Positions 12,506 through 24,200 of a stretch of 64,000 nucleotides of DNA are shown here, piece after piece. Source of the DNA: Humulus lupulus (taxonomy: Eukaryota > Streptophyta > Magnoliopsida > Rosales > Cannabaceae); the NCBI RefSeq assembly GCF_963169125.1, contig NC_084795.1, forward strand, positions 186,346,214 to 186,410,213, read 5' to 3'. The stretch's first letter is position 1. Each line of letters begins with the position of its first letter. The notes under the pieces were generated by a model, which did not search any database, was not told where the DNA came from, and saw only the letters and a list, made by a program, of their open reading frames with translations. The position numbers and the translations under genes were made by a program.

Positions 12506-13391
12506 TGTTATCCAGATTTCCGGATAGCGTTTAGATTGATGGCCTCGGGGAAGCAGAATTATCGATGTCTTTCACGATAGGTGACCAGAGCTCGCGGATA
12601 TACAGAAAGGCTTCACCTCTCCCGCTTGGTGTCCGGATTACTCTTCCAAGCAAACACAATACGGAAACTCGTCAACTCTCCCGGACTCCCGAAGGGGTAT
12701 CCTTCGGGGAAGCTCCTTCCAGGAGAAGCTCTTCGAGTGGTCTCCGCGGAAGCAGTTCCGTGCCTCGCACGGAACAAAGCCAAACGGTCGAGTCCTGGAG
12801 GAGGCATATTTGGAATGATATCCGCCTGACACAGGATCCCGCCTGACACGCCCGTCAGGTCAAAGCCGCACACATCCCAGCACGCCTAAGGGTACCTTTT
12901 CGCCTACTGTTCCGCTGACAACTTGGAAAAGACGGCTGACTTTGTGTGTTCCCCATACTTTCACGTAAATATACCCACATAGAGTCTTGTAGCCATGCTA
13001 CTACAGTAATTGTATCCCTATTTATGGCTGGTGTAATTAAGACTCATGTACGTAGAGAAAAACCCTAATCCAAAACCCTAGCTATAAAGACCCCTTCATT
13101 TTACAAGAAGGGGGACGAACAAATCATATAGCAAAAACTCTACCAAAATCTCTCTAGCTTCATCTTCTTCAAGAGAACCCGAGAGAAACATTGTGAGTGT
13201 GTGAAGTTCTTATGCACCAGCCATCTTACTGTAATCTTTTCCAAGTATAATAACATCGACTCGTGGACTAGGGCTTGTTAACGCCTGAACCACGTAAAAA
13301 CACTGCTTGTTTAGTTACATTTCAGTATTTCTACAGTTCTTATCTTTTTATTATTCTGTTAGTTATTCGTTTCCGAAAAACTCGGTAAACA
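12506..13391 (+). repeat. 5' LTR of T1 (886 bp)
   Basis: It starts TGTTATCCAG and ends CTCGGTAAACA; the 3' LTR copy lies exactly 13690 bp downstream. U3 contains a perfect hairpin at 12755-12775 (GTTCCGTGC, loop CTC, GCACGGAAC). A TATA box lies at 13083. Small open frames on both strands in the first 370 bp recur in the other LTR only because the LTR is duplicated. Confidence 0.95.
13083..13089 (+). promoter_or_regulatory. TATA box of the T1 LTR promoter
   Basis: TATAAAG in the context CTAGCTATAAAGACCCC, about 310 bp before the LTR end, followed by purine-rich leader sequence. Transcription of the genomic RNA would start roughly 30 bp downstream, near 13115. An identical copy lies at 26773-26779 in the 3' LTR. 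Confidence 0.6.
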
Positions 13392-13394
13392 TTT

Positions 13395-13413
13395 TGGTGC
13401 TTTCATTGAGAGC
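13395..13413 (+). other. Primer binding site of T1
   Basis: TGGTGCTTTCATTGAGAGC starts four bases after the 5' LTR. The same sequence occupies the equivalent position in T3. The TGG start fits pairing with a tRNA 3' end; the tRNA is not identified. Confidence 0.65.
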
Positions 13414-13478
13414 TGTAGGAAGTTGTTAGTCAGCTCTTTTTCTGTGTACGTTTTTTGTATTCACTTCGTGCTAAAGAG

Positions 13479-16400
13479 ATGGTGACTACGAGAAAATCCG
13501 CTGTTGACAAAAATGCTACGGTCAACCCCGATACCGTGATGGAAGATGTGGTGCAAAGCGAACCCTTAGACTACCAAGGTGAAGACCCGACATCCCGCCA
13601 GGATCAGGTCAGTACCGAAGATACAACATACTTAGAAGACGAAGAAGAGTATGTCCAAGACGGTTATTACAAGGACGGCTGCTACTATGAGAAGGACCCA
13701 GAACTGGTCCAAGTAGCCGAAGAACTGGTGGCCGCTAAGGCCAAGCTTGCTGAGCAGGAGCGCGTCTCCGAAAGAATGCAACGCATGATGGAACGCCTCC
13801 AAAGTAAGTTCGGAGATCTAGGCGACTCGGACGAGGATGCCTCTGTTCTAGGTGGTGCTGATGCCCCCATGCCGGATCCAGCCGCTGATGGACCATCCAA
13901 AGCCGCCCCTAACAAGGGCAAAGAAAAAGTTGGAGAGCCTGTGCGCGCTGACGCCCCTGCACCTCCTAAAGGCGTGAATCACCAGGCCGACTGCCCCCCC
14001 CGCGCGCAGAAGGTCTCTGGCGCTCCTAAGCCCAGACGTCCTTCAGCCCCAAGGGGGCACTCTGTGCCTAAAGGGCCTGGTGCTAAGGCACCCAGGCCTA
14101 GGGGAAGGAACAACCGCCCCAGTGATTCCGTCAATCAGGACGGTCGGGCTGCGGACTCGCACTCCGAAGATAGCTGGTCCACGGTGGACCTAAGAAGAAG
14201 GTTGGAGGCCAAGTATGAAAAGGCCAAAGGGGAAAAGGCCCGGCCTCGCGGAGATGACCTCCGAAATCATATTAATGACAAGCTCCGGGGACGTGACCTC
14301 CCGGAAAGTGATACGAAAAGGCTCGAGGAACAGATTGCTGCCTTGACCAAGCTGGTCCGGAAGCAAAGTGGGGCCCTGTCAGATTCTGAGGAGGAAGACC
14401 CGGAACCATGTATTAGGAGGATCGCGGAAACGTCCCTCCCGGATAACTTCAAAATGCCTCACATAGAATTATATGATGGGAGGACAGACCCGCGTACCCA
14501 CCTAGCTAAATACAATAAAATGATGCAAGTGGCGCGTGTCAGTGAGGACGCCAAATGCATGTGCTTCTCACTCACCCTTACCAAGTCCGCGGAGGACTGG
14601 TGGAAAAGATTAGCTCCCGGATCAATCCACAATTGGAAGGAGCTACAGTCCGTGTTTAGGAGGCAGTTTATTGCTGCCCGCGACCACGACATGGAGGTTG
14701 GTTCCTTAACCAACATCAAGCAGCAACCCACTGAGAACCTCAAAGCTTTCATTCAGAGAATGATGGAAGCTGCTGCAAAAACCAAGGTCAGCGATGACAT
14801 GAAGCTGATCGCCCTTCAATCGGGCCTTACTGTCGGCTCCCTGCTATGGGGGGAAATGCAAAGGAGACGGGCAGAAACACTGTCCGAATTCATGTCAAAA
14901 GCTCAGGGAATCATCAACCTTGAGGATGCCTACCAGCAGGCCTTTGGAGTTCCCCCGGCTCCAACCCCTTCCGTGACTGCGCCGAGCTTTGCTTCGCAAG
15001 CTCCCGCACCAGCCCTCACGTTTCCAGGAGCCCGATTCACTCCAAGTGTGTATGGGCCTTCCGCGTCTGCTCAGACGCCGAGTCAAACCCATTTCCCTGG
15101 GTACGGAGCAGTACAAACCGGATGTAGTATCGCTCCTGGCATGCCGCAGCCGCAAGCGGAAGCCCCAGAACGAAATTTGAGCCAATCGCGGAGCAAACGA
15201 AGCGGAAGAAACTCCAACCGGGGAGACCATTCAAAGAAACCCCGAAAGGACTATGAGCCCAAGTTCACGGAATATACCAGTTTGATAGACTCGCGAGAGA
15301 ATGTCTATCGGGCGACCTGTAATATGGTCAACTACAGGAAGCCCCCGAAAGTGTCTCACGGAGGAAGGCGTCCGCGAGACTCCAATAAGAGGTGTGAGTT
15401 TCACGGGGACGTGGGGCACACCACGAATGAGTGCCTTCAGCTGAAGGATGAGATCGAGTCCCTGGCAAGAGCGGGACACCTCGGTCAGTGGGTGAGGATA
15501 CCCATTATCTATCCCGGACAGGGGGTAGTTCACGGAGCTGCATATTCCCCGGGACAGAGGGGGGCCGCTAGCGCTCCTGGAGCCGGTCACCCCCAAGCTC
15601 CCGGGTCTCAGTTCCCAGCACTTCCTGCTCCACCCGCTCCGGCGCCCATTGCCTTGTTGGCTCCAGGACCAGGCAACCCATATCCGCCCGGCCTTGCTCC
15701 GCCACCCGTTGACGGACACGTCGCCACCATTTCCGGAGGACCACACCTTGCCGGAAGTACCCGCAACTCCCAGAAGAGGTACTTGAAGGAGTTAGAGCAC
15801 GCCGAGGAGATGTGCGCTTTGGTCCAATCACCTGCTCAACGTCCCCGAATGATGGATCTTCCCATCACCTTCACGGAGGACGATGCTCGACATGTGCACT
15901 TCCCCCACAACGATCCCCTCGTAGTGGAAGCCCAGATTGCCAATAAGAAGGTCTCACGGATCTTGATCGATAACGGAAGCTCCGTGAACATCCTCTTCAA
16001 AGCGGCCTTCCACGCGATCGGATTGACCGAGACGGACCTGGCCCCATGCCCCATCCAGCTTCAAGGTTTCAATGGGGACGCACTCATGCCATTAGGCAAA
16101 ATTCAACTTCCAGTCACCCTCAGAGGAGAAAGCGACGCTTGTGCCTTCAAGCATAGCACATTCGTGGTGGTCGACTGCCCCACGGCGTATAATGCCATCT
16201 TAGGCCGACCAGTCCTGATCGATTGTGGGGCCATAACCTCGATACGCCACTTATGTTTGAAGTTTCCATGCGACGATGGGCGTATTGGCACCCTCCGAGG
16301 AGACCAAAGAAGTGCACGGAGCTGTTATAACGTCTCCGTCCGAGCCGTCTACACGGTCCGAGAGACGTTTGCTGCCATTCCTTTGGCGGAAGTATTGCCA

Positions 16401-19400
16401 GAAACTAGGGATGCTCAGGAGGCATACTTTGACGAACTCGACCCAAGAGTGGGAATCGAGAAAGCAATAGAGCCGATGGAGGAAGTCGAAGAGGTGATCC
16501 TCAATCCGGGAGAACCCACCAAGGTCATTCAGGTGGGGAAAAACCTGCCGTCGGCCGTTCGAGATAAGATCGTGGCCACTGTGAAGGATAATCAGGATAT
16601 CCTGGCATGGTGCCACGCTGATATGACGGGGATTAATCCCAATGTTGCGTGCCACGCACTCAACATAGACCCAGCTGCAACTCCAATTCGCCAAAAGAGG
16701 AGGCCGCTGGACCCAGTGAGAGCCGAAGCCGTCAAAGCTGAAGTGGACAAATTGATGTCCATAGGCTTTCTCCAGGAGTCGCACTATCCCGTGTGGTTGG
16801 CCAACCCAGTTCTGGTCCCGAAACCCGATGGGTCCTGGAGAATGTGCATTGACTTCACGGACCTAAACAGGGCCTGCCCGAAAGATTGTTTCCCTCTCCC
16901 GCGAATCGATCAGATGGTGGACGCTACTTCCGGGTACGAACTCTTATCGTTCATGGATGCGTACTCCGGATACAACCAGATCAAGATGCATGTCGCGGAC
17001 CAGGAACACACCAGCTTCCTCACGGATAAGGGTGTCTACTGTTACGTGGTCATGCCTTTCGGTTTGAAGAATGCTGGGGCGACTTACCAGCGTCTGGTAA
17101 ACAGAATGTTCAAGGACCAACTGGGGAGGAACATGGAGGTGTACGTGGACGACATGTTGGTAAAGTCCAAGACCTCCGGGGACCACAGTAACGACCTTGA
17201 GGAAGCTTTCGCCGTGATCCGAAAGTACGGGATGAAACTAAATCCAAAGAAATGTACTTTCGGGGTCTCGTCTGGGAAGTTCCTCGGTTTTATTGTCAGC
17301 TCCCGCGGCGTGGAAGCCAACCCTGAAAAAATAAAGGCGTTCATAGATATGCCTTCCCCCCGGAAGCATAAGGATGTCCAGAGCGTTACCGGAAGGATAG
17401 CTGCTCTCAGTCGCTTCGTATCCAAGGCCACCGACAAGTGTATCCCCTTCTTCAATGTTCTGCGAGGGAACAAGAAGTTCGAGTGGACCCCCGAATGCGA
17501 AGCGGCCTTCCAACACCTCAAAGAACATTTAACCCGAGCCCCCATTCTGTCCAAGCCGGTCGAAGGAGAGGCGTTGTTCTTATACCTAGCTGTGACTGAG
17601 CACGCAGTAAGTGCCGCTCTCGTCCGGGAAGATGGCCGTATCCAGCTCCCTGTGTATTACGTAAGCAAGAGGTTATTGGACGCCGAGTCCAGATATTCGA
17701 TGATCGAGAAACTCTCCCTCTGCTTGCTGATCGCTTCACGGAAGCTGAGGCCATATTTCCAGGCGCACACCATCAAAGTACTCACCAACCACCCTCTCCG
17801 ACAAGTCCTGCAGAAGCCCGAGTCTTCTGGCAGATTGCTTAAGTGGGCCATGGAACTAAGCCAGTTCGACGTCCACTACCAACCGCGTGTTTCCATAAAA
17901 GGTCAAGCTCTCGCGGACTTTATTGTGGAGTGCTCGGGAATGAATGACCTCCCAGAAGATCCTGTCCCGGAACTTCCCACCTGGAAGGTCTACGTAGACG
18001 GAGCCTCAAATGAAAAAGGAGCTGGAGCGGGGGTTATCCTAATATCTCCCCAAGGGCATCAGCTCCAGAGCGCCATCCGTTTCGCATTCCCAGCATCCAA
18101 CAACGAGGCAGAACACGAAGCCATGTTAGCTGGGTTACGACTGGCCAGAGAAGTCGGAGCCCAAAAAATCGAAGTGTACAGCGACTCCCTACTTGTGGTA
18201 AACCAAATATCCGGGGAATACCAGACGAAAGGCGAAAGGATGGCTGCCTACGTGTCTCTCTCCCGCGACCTACTGCAGCATTTCAAAGGCTACCAAATCC
18301 GCCAGGTCCCCCGGGACCAGAACTCACTCGCGGACACGCTGGCCAAGCTTGCAACGGACCCGGAGATTGAACAGTATGGCTTAGTCCCCATCGGGCACTT
18401 AGAAGCCCCCAGTACTGAGACACGAAGGATAAACGCCATCATCGACCATTCCCACTCCTGGATAGGACCCATCCTCAGATTTCTCACCACCGGAGAGCTC
18501 CCCACTGATAAAGCTGACGCAAGGAAGCTCCAATATCAAGCTCCCCGATACGTGGTTATGGATGGAAAGCTTTACCGCAGGGGGTTGTCCATACCCTTCC
18601 TTAGGTGTGTTGCCGGAACCGAAGTCAGCACCATCATCCATGAGATTCACGGAGGCTTCTGTGGCGATCATACCTCCGAGCTGAGCCTCTCCAAAAAGAT
18701 CCTTCGACAAGGATACTTCTGGCCCACCATGAAGAAGGATTGTGTGGATTATGTCAGGAAATGTGAGCAGTGCCAGAGGTACGCCAAGGTTCCGCGAGCG
18801 CCGCCTACAGAAATTACCCTAATGACCAGCCCCTGGCCGTTCGCCGTTTGGGGCATTGACCTAGTAGGTTCCCTCCCAACTGGAAAAGGTGGAGTGAAGT
18901 ACGCCATAGTCGCGGTAGACTACTTCACCAAATGGGCTGAAGCTGAACCTATGAACACGGTCACATCAAAAAAAGCACTGGATTTTGTCATCAGGAATAT
19001 AGTGTGTCGTTTTGGGCTTCCACGGAAAATTGTGTCCGACAACGGAAGGCAGTTTGACAGTGAACACTTCACGAACTTCTGTGCCTCGCATGGAATTATC
19101 AAAAGCTTTTCCGCAGTCGCCAGACCCCAGGCTAATGGGCAAGTGGAAGCTGTAAACAAAATATTAAAGACCACGTTGAAGAAAAAACTCCAAGCCTGCA
19201 AGGCTCACTGGCCGGAAGAACTTCCGCGAGTACTTTGGGCCTATCGCACAACAGAGAGAACTTCGACGGGGCACACGCCTTATTCCATGACCTTCGGTTG
19301 CGAGGCCGTCATCCCAGTAGAAGCTATGATCCCCTCTCACAGGCAAGACACCTACGATCCTACCCGGAACCATGCCCTCCTCCAGGAGTCCTTGGACATG

Positions 19401-19694
19401 ATCGAGGAGCTCCGGGAGCAGTCGCAGGTCCAACTAACAATGTACCAAGGCAAGATAGCCCGACACTTTAACATGAGAGTCCAGAGCCGTACATTCGAAG
19501 TTGGAGATCTTGTCCTACGGAGAGTATTTCCTGCTACGCAGGACCCGGGAGTAGGAGTCCTCGGACCCAACTGGGAAGGCCCCTACGAAGTCCAAGAAAA
19601 AGTGGGCCATGGGACGTATCACTTAAAGAGACTCGACGGATCTAAAGTCCCGCGCGCCTGGAACGCGGAGCACCTCCGCCGTTACTACCAGTAG
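13479..19694 (+). CDS. Tat Gag-Pol polyprotein, 2071 aa, intact
   Basis: The start is the ATG at 13479 (MVTTRKSA); the frame is open upstream to 13455 only without an ATG, and T3 has the same MVTTR start. Domains by rough residue: acidic and coiled N-terminus (1-130), Pro/Arg-rich linker, Gag core with [14 protein letters not shown] (325-470), C-x2-H-x4-H-x4-C motif [14 protein letters not shown] (about 640), protease with LIDNGSS (about 830), reverse transcriptase (1075-1300) with YVDD near 1221, RNase H (1360-1485), and a second RNase H-like domain starting [14 protein letters not shown] (1500-1625). The integrase has an HHCC zinc region (about 1720-1770) and acidic residues in [14 protein letters not shown] and GQVEAVN with D-D-35-E-like spacing. 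The C-terminus ends HLRRYYQ. Gag and Pol share one frame, so no frameshift is needed. It makes particles, cDNA and integrations; all catalytic motifs look intact. Confidence 0.96.
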   Translation: MVTTRKSAVDKNATVNPDTVMEDVVQSEPLDYQGEDPTSRQDQVSTEDTTYLEDEEEYVQDGYYKDGCYYEKDPELVQVAEELVAAKAKLAEQERVSERMQRMMERLQSKFGDLGDSDEDASVLGGADAPMPDPAADGPSKAAPNKGKEKVGEPVRADAPAPPKGVNHQADCPPRAQKVSGAPKPRRPSAPRGHSVPKGPGAKAPRPRGRNNRPSDSVNQDGRAADSHSEDSWSTVDLRRRLEAKYEKAKGEKARPRGDDLRNHINDKLRGRDLPESDTKRLEEQIAALTKLVRKQSGALSDSEEEDPEPCIRRIAETSLPDNFKMPHIELYDGRTDPRTHLAKYNKMMQVARVSEDAKCMCFSLTLTKSAEDWWKRLAPGSIHNWKELQSVFRRQFIAARDHDMEVGSLTNIKQQPTENLKAFIQRMMEAAAKTKVSDDMKLIALQSGLTVGSLLWGEMQRRRAETLSEFMSKAQGIINLEDAYQQAFGVPPAPTPSVTAPSFASQAPAPALTFPGARFTPSVYGPSASAQTPSQTHFPGYGAVQTGCSIAPGMPQPQAEAPERNLSQSRSKRSGRNSNRGDHSKKPRKDYEPKFTEYTSLIDSRENVYRATCNMVNYRKPPKVSHGGRRPRDSNKRCEFHGDVGHTTNECLQLKDEIESLARAGHLGQWVRIPIIYPGQGVVHGAAYSPGQRGAASAPGAGHPQAPGSQFPALPAPPAPAPIALLAPGPGNPYPPGLAPPPVDGHVATISGGPHLAGSTRNSQKRYLKELEHAEEMCALVQSPAQRPRMMDLPITFTEDDARHVHFPHNDPLVVEAQIANKKVSRILIDNGSSVNILFKAAFHAIGLTETDLAPCPIQLQGFNGDALMPLGKIQLPVTLRGESDACAFKHSTFVVVDCPTAYNAILGRPVLIDCGAITSIRHLCLKFPCDDGRIGTLRGDQRSARSCYNVSVRAVYTVRETFAAIPLAEVLPETRDAQEAYFDELDPRVGIEKAIEPMEEVEEVILNPGEPTKVIQVGKNLPSAVRDKIVATVKDNQDILAWCHADMTGINPNVACHALNIDPAATPIRQKRRPLDPVRAEAVKAEVDKLMSIGFLQESHYPVWLANPVLVPKPDGSWRMCIDFTDLNRACPKDCFPLPRIDQMVDATSGYELLSFMDAYSGYNQIKMHVADQEHTSFLTDKGVYCYVVMPFGLKNAGATYQRLVNRMFKDQLGRNMEVYVDDMLVKSKTSGDHSNDLEEAFAVIRKYGMKLNPKKCTFGVSSGKFLGFIVSSRGVEANPEKIKAFIDMPSPRKHKDVQSVTGRIAALSRFVSKATDKCIPFFNVLRGNKKFEWTPECEAAFQHLKEHLTRAPILSKPVEGEALFLYLAVTEHAVSAALVREDGRIQLPVYYVSKRLLDAESRYSMIEKLSLCLLIASRKLRPYFQAHTIKVLTNHPLRQVLQKPESSGRLLKWAMELSQFDVHYQPRVSIKGQALADFIVECSGMNDLPEDPVPELPTWKVYVDGASNEKGAGAGVILISPQGHQLQSAIRFAFPASNNEAEHEAMLAGLRLAREVGAQKIEVYSDSLLVVNQISGEYQTKGERMAAYVSLSRDLLQHFKGYQIRQVPRDQNSLADTLAKLATDPEIEQYGLVPIGHLEAPSTETRRINAIIDHSHSWIGPILRFLTTGELPTDKADARKLQYQAPRYVVMDGKLYRRGLSIPFLRCVAGTEVSTIIHEIHGGFCGDHTSELSLSKKILRQGYFWPTMKKDCVDYVRKCEQCQRYAKVPRAPPTEITLMTSPWPFAVWGIDLVGSLPTGKGGVKYAIVAVDYFTKWAEAEPMNTVTSKKALDFVIRNIVCRFGLPRKIVSDNGRQFDSEHFTNFCASHGIIKSFSAVARPQANGQVEAVNKILKTTLKKKLQACKAHWPEELPRVLWAYRTTERTSTGHTPYSMTFGCEAVIPVEAMIPSHRQDTYDPTRNHALLQESLDMIEELREQSQVQLTMYQGKIARHFNMRVQSRTFEVGDLVLRRVFPATQDPGVGVLGPNWEGPYEVQEKVGHGTYHLKRLDGSKVPRAWNAEHLRRYYQ

Positions 19695-20240
19695 GCCCCG
19701 GACCATCCAGTCGGAAGTCCTTGGTGAAAATGACAAAAGTGAAAAATGTGGAAATAATCCTCCCTGTTGTAAAACTCACGCCTAGCAGGCTAATTCAATG
19801 AAACACGGAGAGATTCACTCCGCTTTTACTGCACTTTTTATCCCTGTGTTCAAAGCTGCGTTTTAACAAGTGACCCCGCGGTCCGGAGACGTCCGGACCC
19901 CACGCTCACTTGGGGGGTATACATGGCTAAGGCATAACCATACGCCCCTTGAACAAAACGTACACAGAACACCACTTATGTGCTAGCATTGTGTTTGAAA
20001 TTTTTAAATTGTTTGAAATGTTTAAATTGTTGAGCTTAGGTTTATTTGTTGCCATGAACATGCTTGCATTACGTGTCATATGTGCTTATGTGAAAATTGC
20101 CATGGAAATGCCTGCCATTATGTATCATAAGTATTATCTCCTGTGTAGCCCAGCGATGGACGGGACTGGGGGTTGAGGCACGTTCATAGAGCTACGCCAA
20201 AACACCCCCAACTCCCTGACAAATCCTTTGCAGAATTCTC
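19695..20240 (+). other. Region after pol with an internal polypurine-like tract
   Basis: No gene is seen. At 19909-19918 it reads CTTGGGGGGT, the same ten bases as the true polypurine tract before the 3' LTR (26183-26192). T2 has a similar tract at the matching place. See the finding on duplicated tracts. Confidence 0.6.
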
Positions 20241-20640
20241 CGCGAGCGCTGTAGAGCTTTGCTTCGCAAAGCTCTAGCTCCGGATCCCGCAAGGCGAAAG
20301 ATGGCAAGATCCGCGAGCGCTGTAGAGCTTTGCTTCGCAAGCTCCAGCTCTGGGTCCCGCAAGGAGAAAGATGGCAAGATCCGCGAGCGCTGTAGAGCTT
20401 TGCTTCGCAAGCTCCAGCTCCGGATCCCGCAAGGCGAAAGATGGCAAGATCCGCGAGCGCTGTAGAGCTTTGCTTCGCAAGCTCCAGCTCCGGGTCCCGC
20501 AAGGCGAAAGTTGGCAAGATCCGCGAGCGCTGTAGAGCGTTGCTTCGCAAGCTCCAGCTCCGGGTCCAGCGAGGCGAAAGATGGCAAGATCCGCGACCGT
20601 TGTAAGCCTTGCTTCGCAGGCTCCAACTCCGGATCTCACA
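20241..20640. repeat. 70-bp tandem repeat array, about 5.5 copies
   Basis: Units start at 20241, 20312, 20382, 20452, 20522 and 20592 (period 71, then 70), each opening CGCGAGCGCTGTAGAGC and containing an imperfect hairpin around TTTGCTTCGCAAG. Copies differ by a few bases, and the last copy decays into looser copies. Long open frames on both strands here come from a repeat period compatible with open reading, not from a gene. Tat-lineage elements are known for a hypervariable 3' region that can generate satellite repeats. Confidence 0.93.
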
Positions 20641-21296
20641 AAATAATGCATGGCAAGCTCCATGGCCATTGCAAGTTTCAGCTCCAGAAGCAGACATGCT
20701 TGATCCCCCCACTCACAGCCGGCTTTGCTTCGCAAAGCCCCTGCTCCAGGATCACACCTGGTGGGCGTGGCGATTTCCCCAACAGCAATAAGCCTTGCCT
20801 CGCAGGGCTCCATGCCAGGTCCCTGAAGTCAGCCACAATGAGGTTCGCAACAACAGTTAGTTTTGCTTCGCAAAGATCTAACCTTAAGTCTAGCGACGCT
20901 CACCAAAAGAACTCCCGTTCCAAACAATGGAACGACTCACCTTAGCAATCCCAGCGAACAGTATAACTACAAGTCCCGGGATTGGCTATTTGCCTCAGGA
21001 AAGATAAAGTACGGCGAAAGGAGCCTGGCCGTTGGAACCAGAAAACCTTCGTAACCTAGAAACTACGTGGGGAAAGACATCATCCGTTAAAGCTTCAACT
21101 GGGAAGTGCATAAGTTTTGGCCGTTGGAACCAAAACCCCATACGCCCCTACAACAGTTTCTACCGTATAAATGTCTACCCTAAGCGCAAAGATAAATAAA
21201 GAACTCGGCAGAAAAAGAAAGGAGAATGCTATGATTATGGCAAAATTGTCCGCAATGAAAAACTCAAAATGAAAAACAATTAAAGATAAAACCCCT
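20641..21296. other. Degenerate repeat remnants and spacer
   Basis: Decayed copies of the tandem unit's hairpin persist (TTTGCTTCGCAAAGC at about 20724-20738, GCCTTGCCTCGCAGGGC near 20793, TTTTGCTTCGCAAAG near 20861). Beyond about 20950 nothing recognisable is seen. The 3' end of the antisense gene lies just to the right, so this stretch probably holds that gene's 3' untranslated region. Confidence 0.5.
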
Positions 21297-24200
21297 TCAA
21301 GCATTGGGGGTAACTACAGCGTCCACGACCGCAGCTTCGGGGGCATCTGTTTCAGCTGAGGCTGATGGAGTCGGCTCATTGGAAGGAGGAATTTGGTCAT
21401 GAGAAGGTTCAGAGGTCCCCGCCTCTCCGGGATCTCCCGCCTCAGGAGCTTCAGCACGATCGTCAATGTTATAAGTTTGGACGTACGCCTCTGGGCCCTG
21501 ATCCCACACGAGTAGCTTCTCCCTCATGGCTTCGGCATCATCTCCCAGATAGCCTAACACCTCCGGGTTCACTTTCCAGAGTTGATGCATGAGGACCACA
21601 TGCGATATATTAATAGTCCTGTTCAGTATCACCTCAGCATCCTCCTTCTCCTTCAACCGCTCCGCCTCGGAGGTTGCCAGCTGTGCTTCCGCGGCAGTTA
21701 GTTGGGCCCTCAATTTTTCCATTTCGGCCTTGGAGGCATCCCGCTCCCCCTTAAGAGAATCAATCGCCTTGCGCTGCTCCCTATTTTGGTTCAGCACGGA
21801 TTGCTTCTCGGTCACATGCCCCCTGGCAGTGAATTGCAAAGCCCCGATCTCTTTATCCTTCTCGGCGAGCCCCAACTGAAGCATAGACACGAGATCCCTG
21901 CTCCTCTTATGGAGTTGCTCCTCGTCGTGCAGCTTACTCTGAAGAGTGGAATATTCCTCTTGCCGCTTAAGGAGGAGATCGTTCTTTGATTGCAAGCGGG
22001 CTTCCAGGGTATCTTTCTCCACCTTGGCTTGGGACAGCTCTTCCCGGAGCTTGGAGTTTTCGGTCTTAATCCCATCCGACCGCTGTCTAAACTCATTCTC
22101 TGCCTTGGCCCGGTACTCTTGATATTTGGCAAGATATTTCTTCTCCGCCTCTTCTTCAGCCGTGCGCCGGGCCTGATCAATCTTCTCCGAAGCCCCCAAG
22201 GCCTGTTGGGTCAGTTTCTGTTTCTCCGCTTCCAAGGCCTGGCGAGCCAGTTGGCTCTCCTCCAGCTGAACCAGAGCTGCACCAACCTCCCGGAACGAGC
22301 GTTCCGCGATCATAGAGGCCTGCAAGGAAAGACAACAGAATGAGCTAAAGCAGGACCAAAAGACAGATGGTCCCAAAAAAAAAATAATAACAACTGACGG
22401 CTTACCCCGGACAGTTGCTGCTTCACAGCGTGTGTCAGCAACAGCGGATCCTTGCTGCTGCTGATGGCCCATTTCTCAGAATTGAGCTCGCATAAGCTCA
22501 GGGCCATGTCCTCCATCATCTCAGCTCCGAACGGCGCCAATGCACGTCCGAGCCTAGGCACCAGCCTCTTCTCCAAGGCTGGACCATCCAGAACCGCTCC
22601 GGCCGGGTGAGGAGATCTCACCCCCTCGGCCAGCTCAGCCCTCTTCACGGCAGACAAGTTATCTGCCCTTCCCTGAGTAACGGCCTTCTCCGCCTCTAGC
22701 CGCCTCTTCAAAAAACTATCGGCCCGTCTTACACCCTCCAGGAGGGCAGCGGGAAAACTGGTCGGCTTCCGCGGAAAGTGGAACTTCAGGCCAGGCAGGG
22801 GAAGATTGGTTGTCTGAGAAGACGGAGACCCCGGAAGGGTGGACCCCCTTTGGGCTGGAGGAGGAGGCAGCCGGGGTATTAAGGCCCCGGTCTGTTGCTT
22901 TTGCTGCTGCGGTAGCAGAAGTAATTGCCCTTGTTGCTGCTGCTGGTTTGGATGTTGCTGTTGCTGCTGCTGCGGCGTTGGTGATTGTCTCTCTTGTTCC
23001 TGTTGCTGCTGTTGTTGTAGTTGTGATTGCTGTCGTTGCTGTTGTTGTTGCCTTCGACCGGGAGAAGAGTGTCTAAGGCGTTTGTTCTTAGCACCCTCAG
23101 CATCTCCTCCGGGACGCTTGCTCACCCCAGTTGTCCTCACGGGGAACACAAGCCCTTCCCCGTCGCTACTGCTACTCGAGACCATCATAGTCTCGGAAGG
23201 CCCTTCAGCAGGGGACTTCTCTACCCTCGGAGACGCTTGCGCCTCGCCACTTGTCTTCTTGGGGGAGGCAGCCTTACCTCCCCTACCAGCCTTGGTCTTC
23301 CGTCCTTTCCCCGTGGGCGGGTCTTGGCTGGTGGCAGCCTTCTTAATAAGCAAAGTAACCCTCCCCAACATCTTGGCTTCGGGATACTCTGCAAGAAACG
23401 TACAAAGCAAGGTTAACGAACCAACAAGAAATGAGAAAGAAGATAAGCGGAAGACAAGACAATCAGCAACATAAAAGTACAAGCAAGCCCGCCAGCAGGG
23501 AACAAGAAACAAGAAAAAGAAAAGTTTGAAAGGGACGACCATGCACGAGAAACGTGGATGGCCTTCCCCGAGCAAAACAAAACATCGCTTCCTGCTCCAG
23601 GAAGCTCCCGTACTCCTTGAAGTCCGGGAAGAACATGCTGAGAGAAGAAGGGTCAACCATGATGACACCTTCTGGCAGACTACCATCACTCAGACACCAG
23701 AGGAGCTCATCTACCCTATCACAGTACCTGTCGAAAGGTATCCTACGCGGATCTAGCCTAAGGAAACGAGGATCAAACCCCATCTGAGAGGTTTGGGAAA
23801 CTTCAGACAGGCTGGGGGTGTGGATCAATCGAAAACTAGTCTTACCTCTCCCGGAGGAACTAGCCCCCGGAGCCCCTTCGTTAGGGTAAGCCGCGGCGTG
23901 GCGAGCCTCGATCTCCTCTCCCTCCGGCTGGGGGTCGGGGAACCTCTCCGCCCAACTAGGAGATAGAGTATTTTCGTCCCGAGCGGCTTGGGTGATCACC
24001 TTAGACAGCTCCAGGGCAATCTGCTCCCGGATGTCAGCCGACACCTGAGTCTGCCCCCTACCACTTACTGGCTCGATATTTTGGAAGGAGGCGAGTAACC
24101 CATACTCCCTCAACGATTCGGAGGTCACAAGTCCCTCCACTCTCAACTCTTCCTCGGAAAGCCCTTCGTAGAACTTGGACCTCCTTATCATCTCCGCGCA

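Noticed and set aside
12565..12873. Open frames on both strands repeated exactly at 26255-26563
   Set aside because: They lie in the identical T1 LTRs and are duplicated with them; no domain or codon bias supports a protein.
20134..20945. Long overlapping open frames on both strands across the tandem array
   Set aside because: The 70-bp unit lacks stops in several frames, so repetition alone opens them; the peptides are just the repeat translated.
22810..23474. Plus-strand frames rich in Ala, Val, Cys or Leu
   Set aside because: They are the reverse complement of the CAG/CAA-rich polyglutamine tract of the antisense gene.
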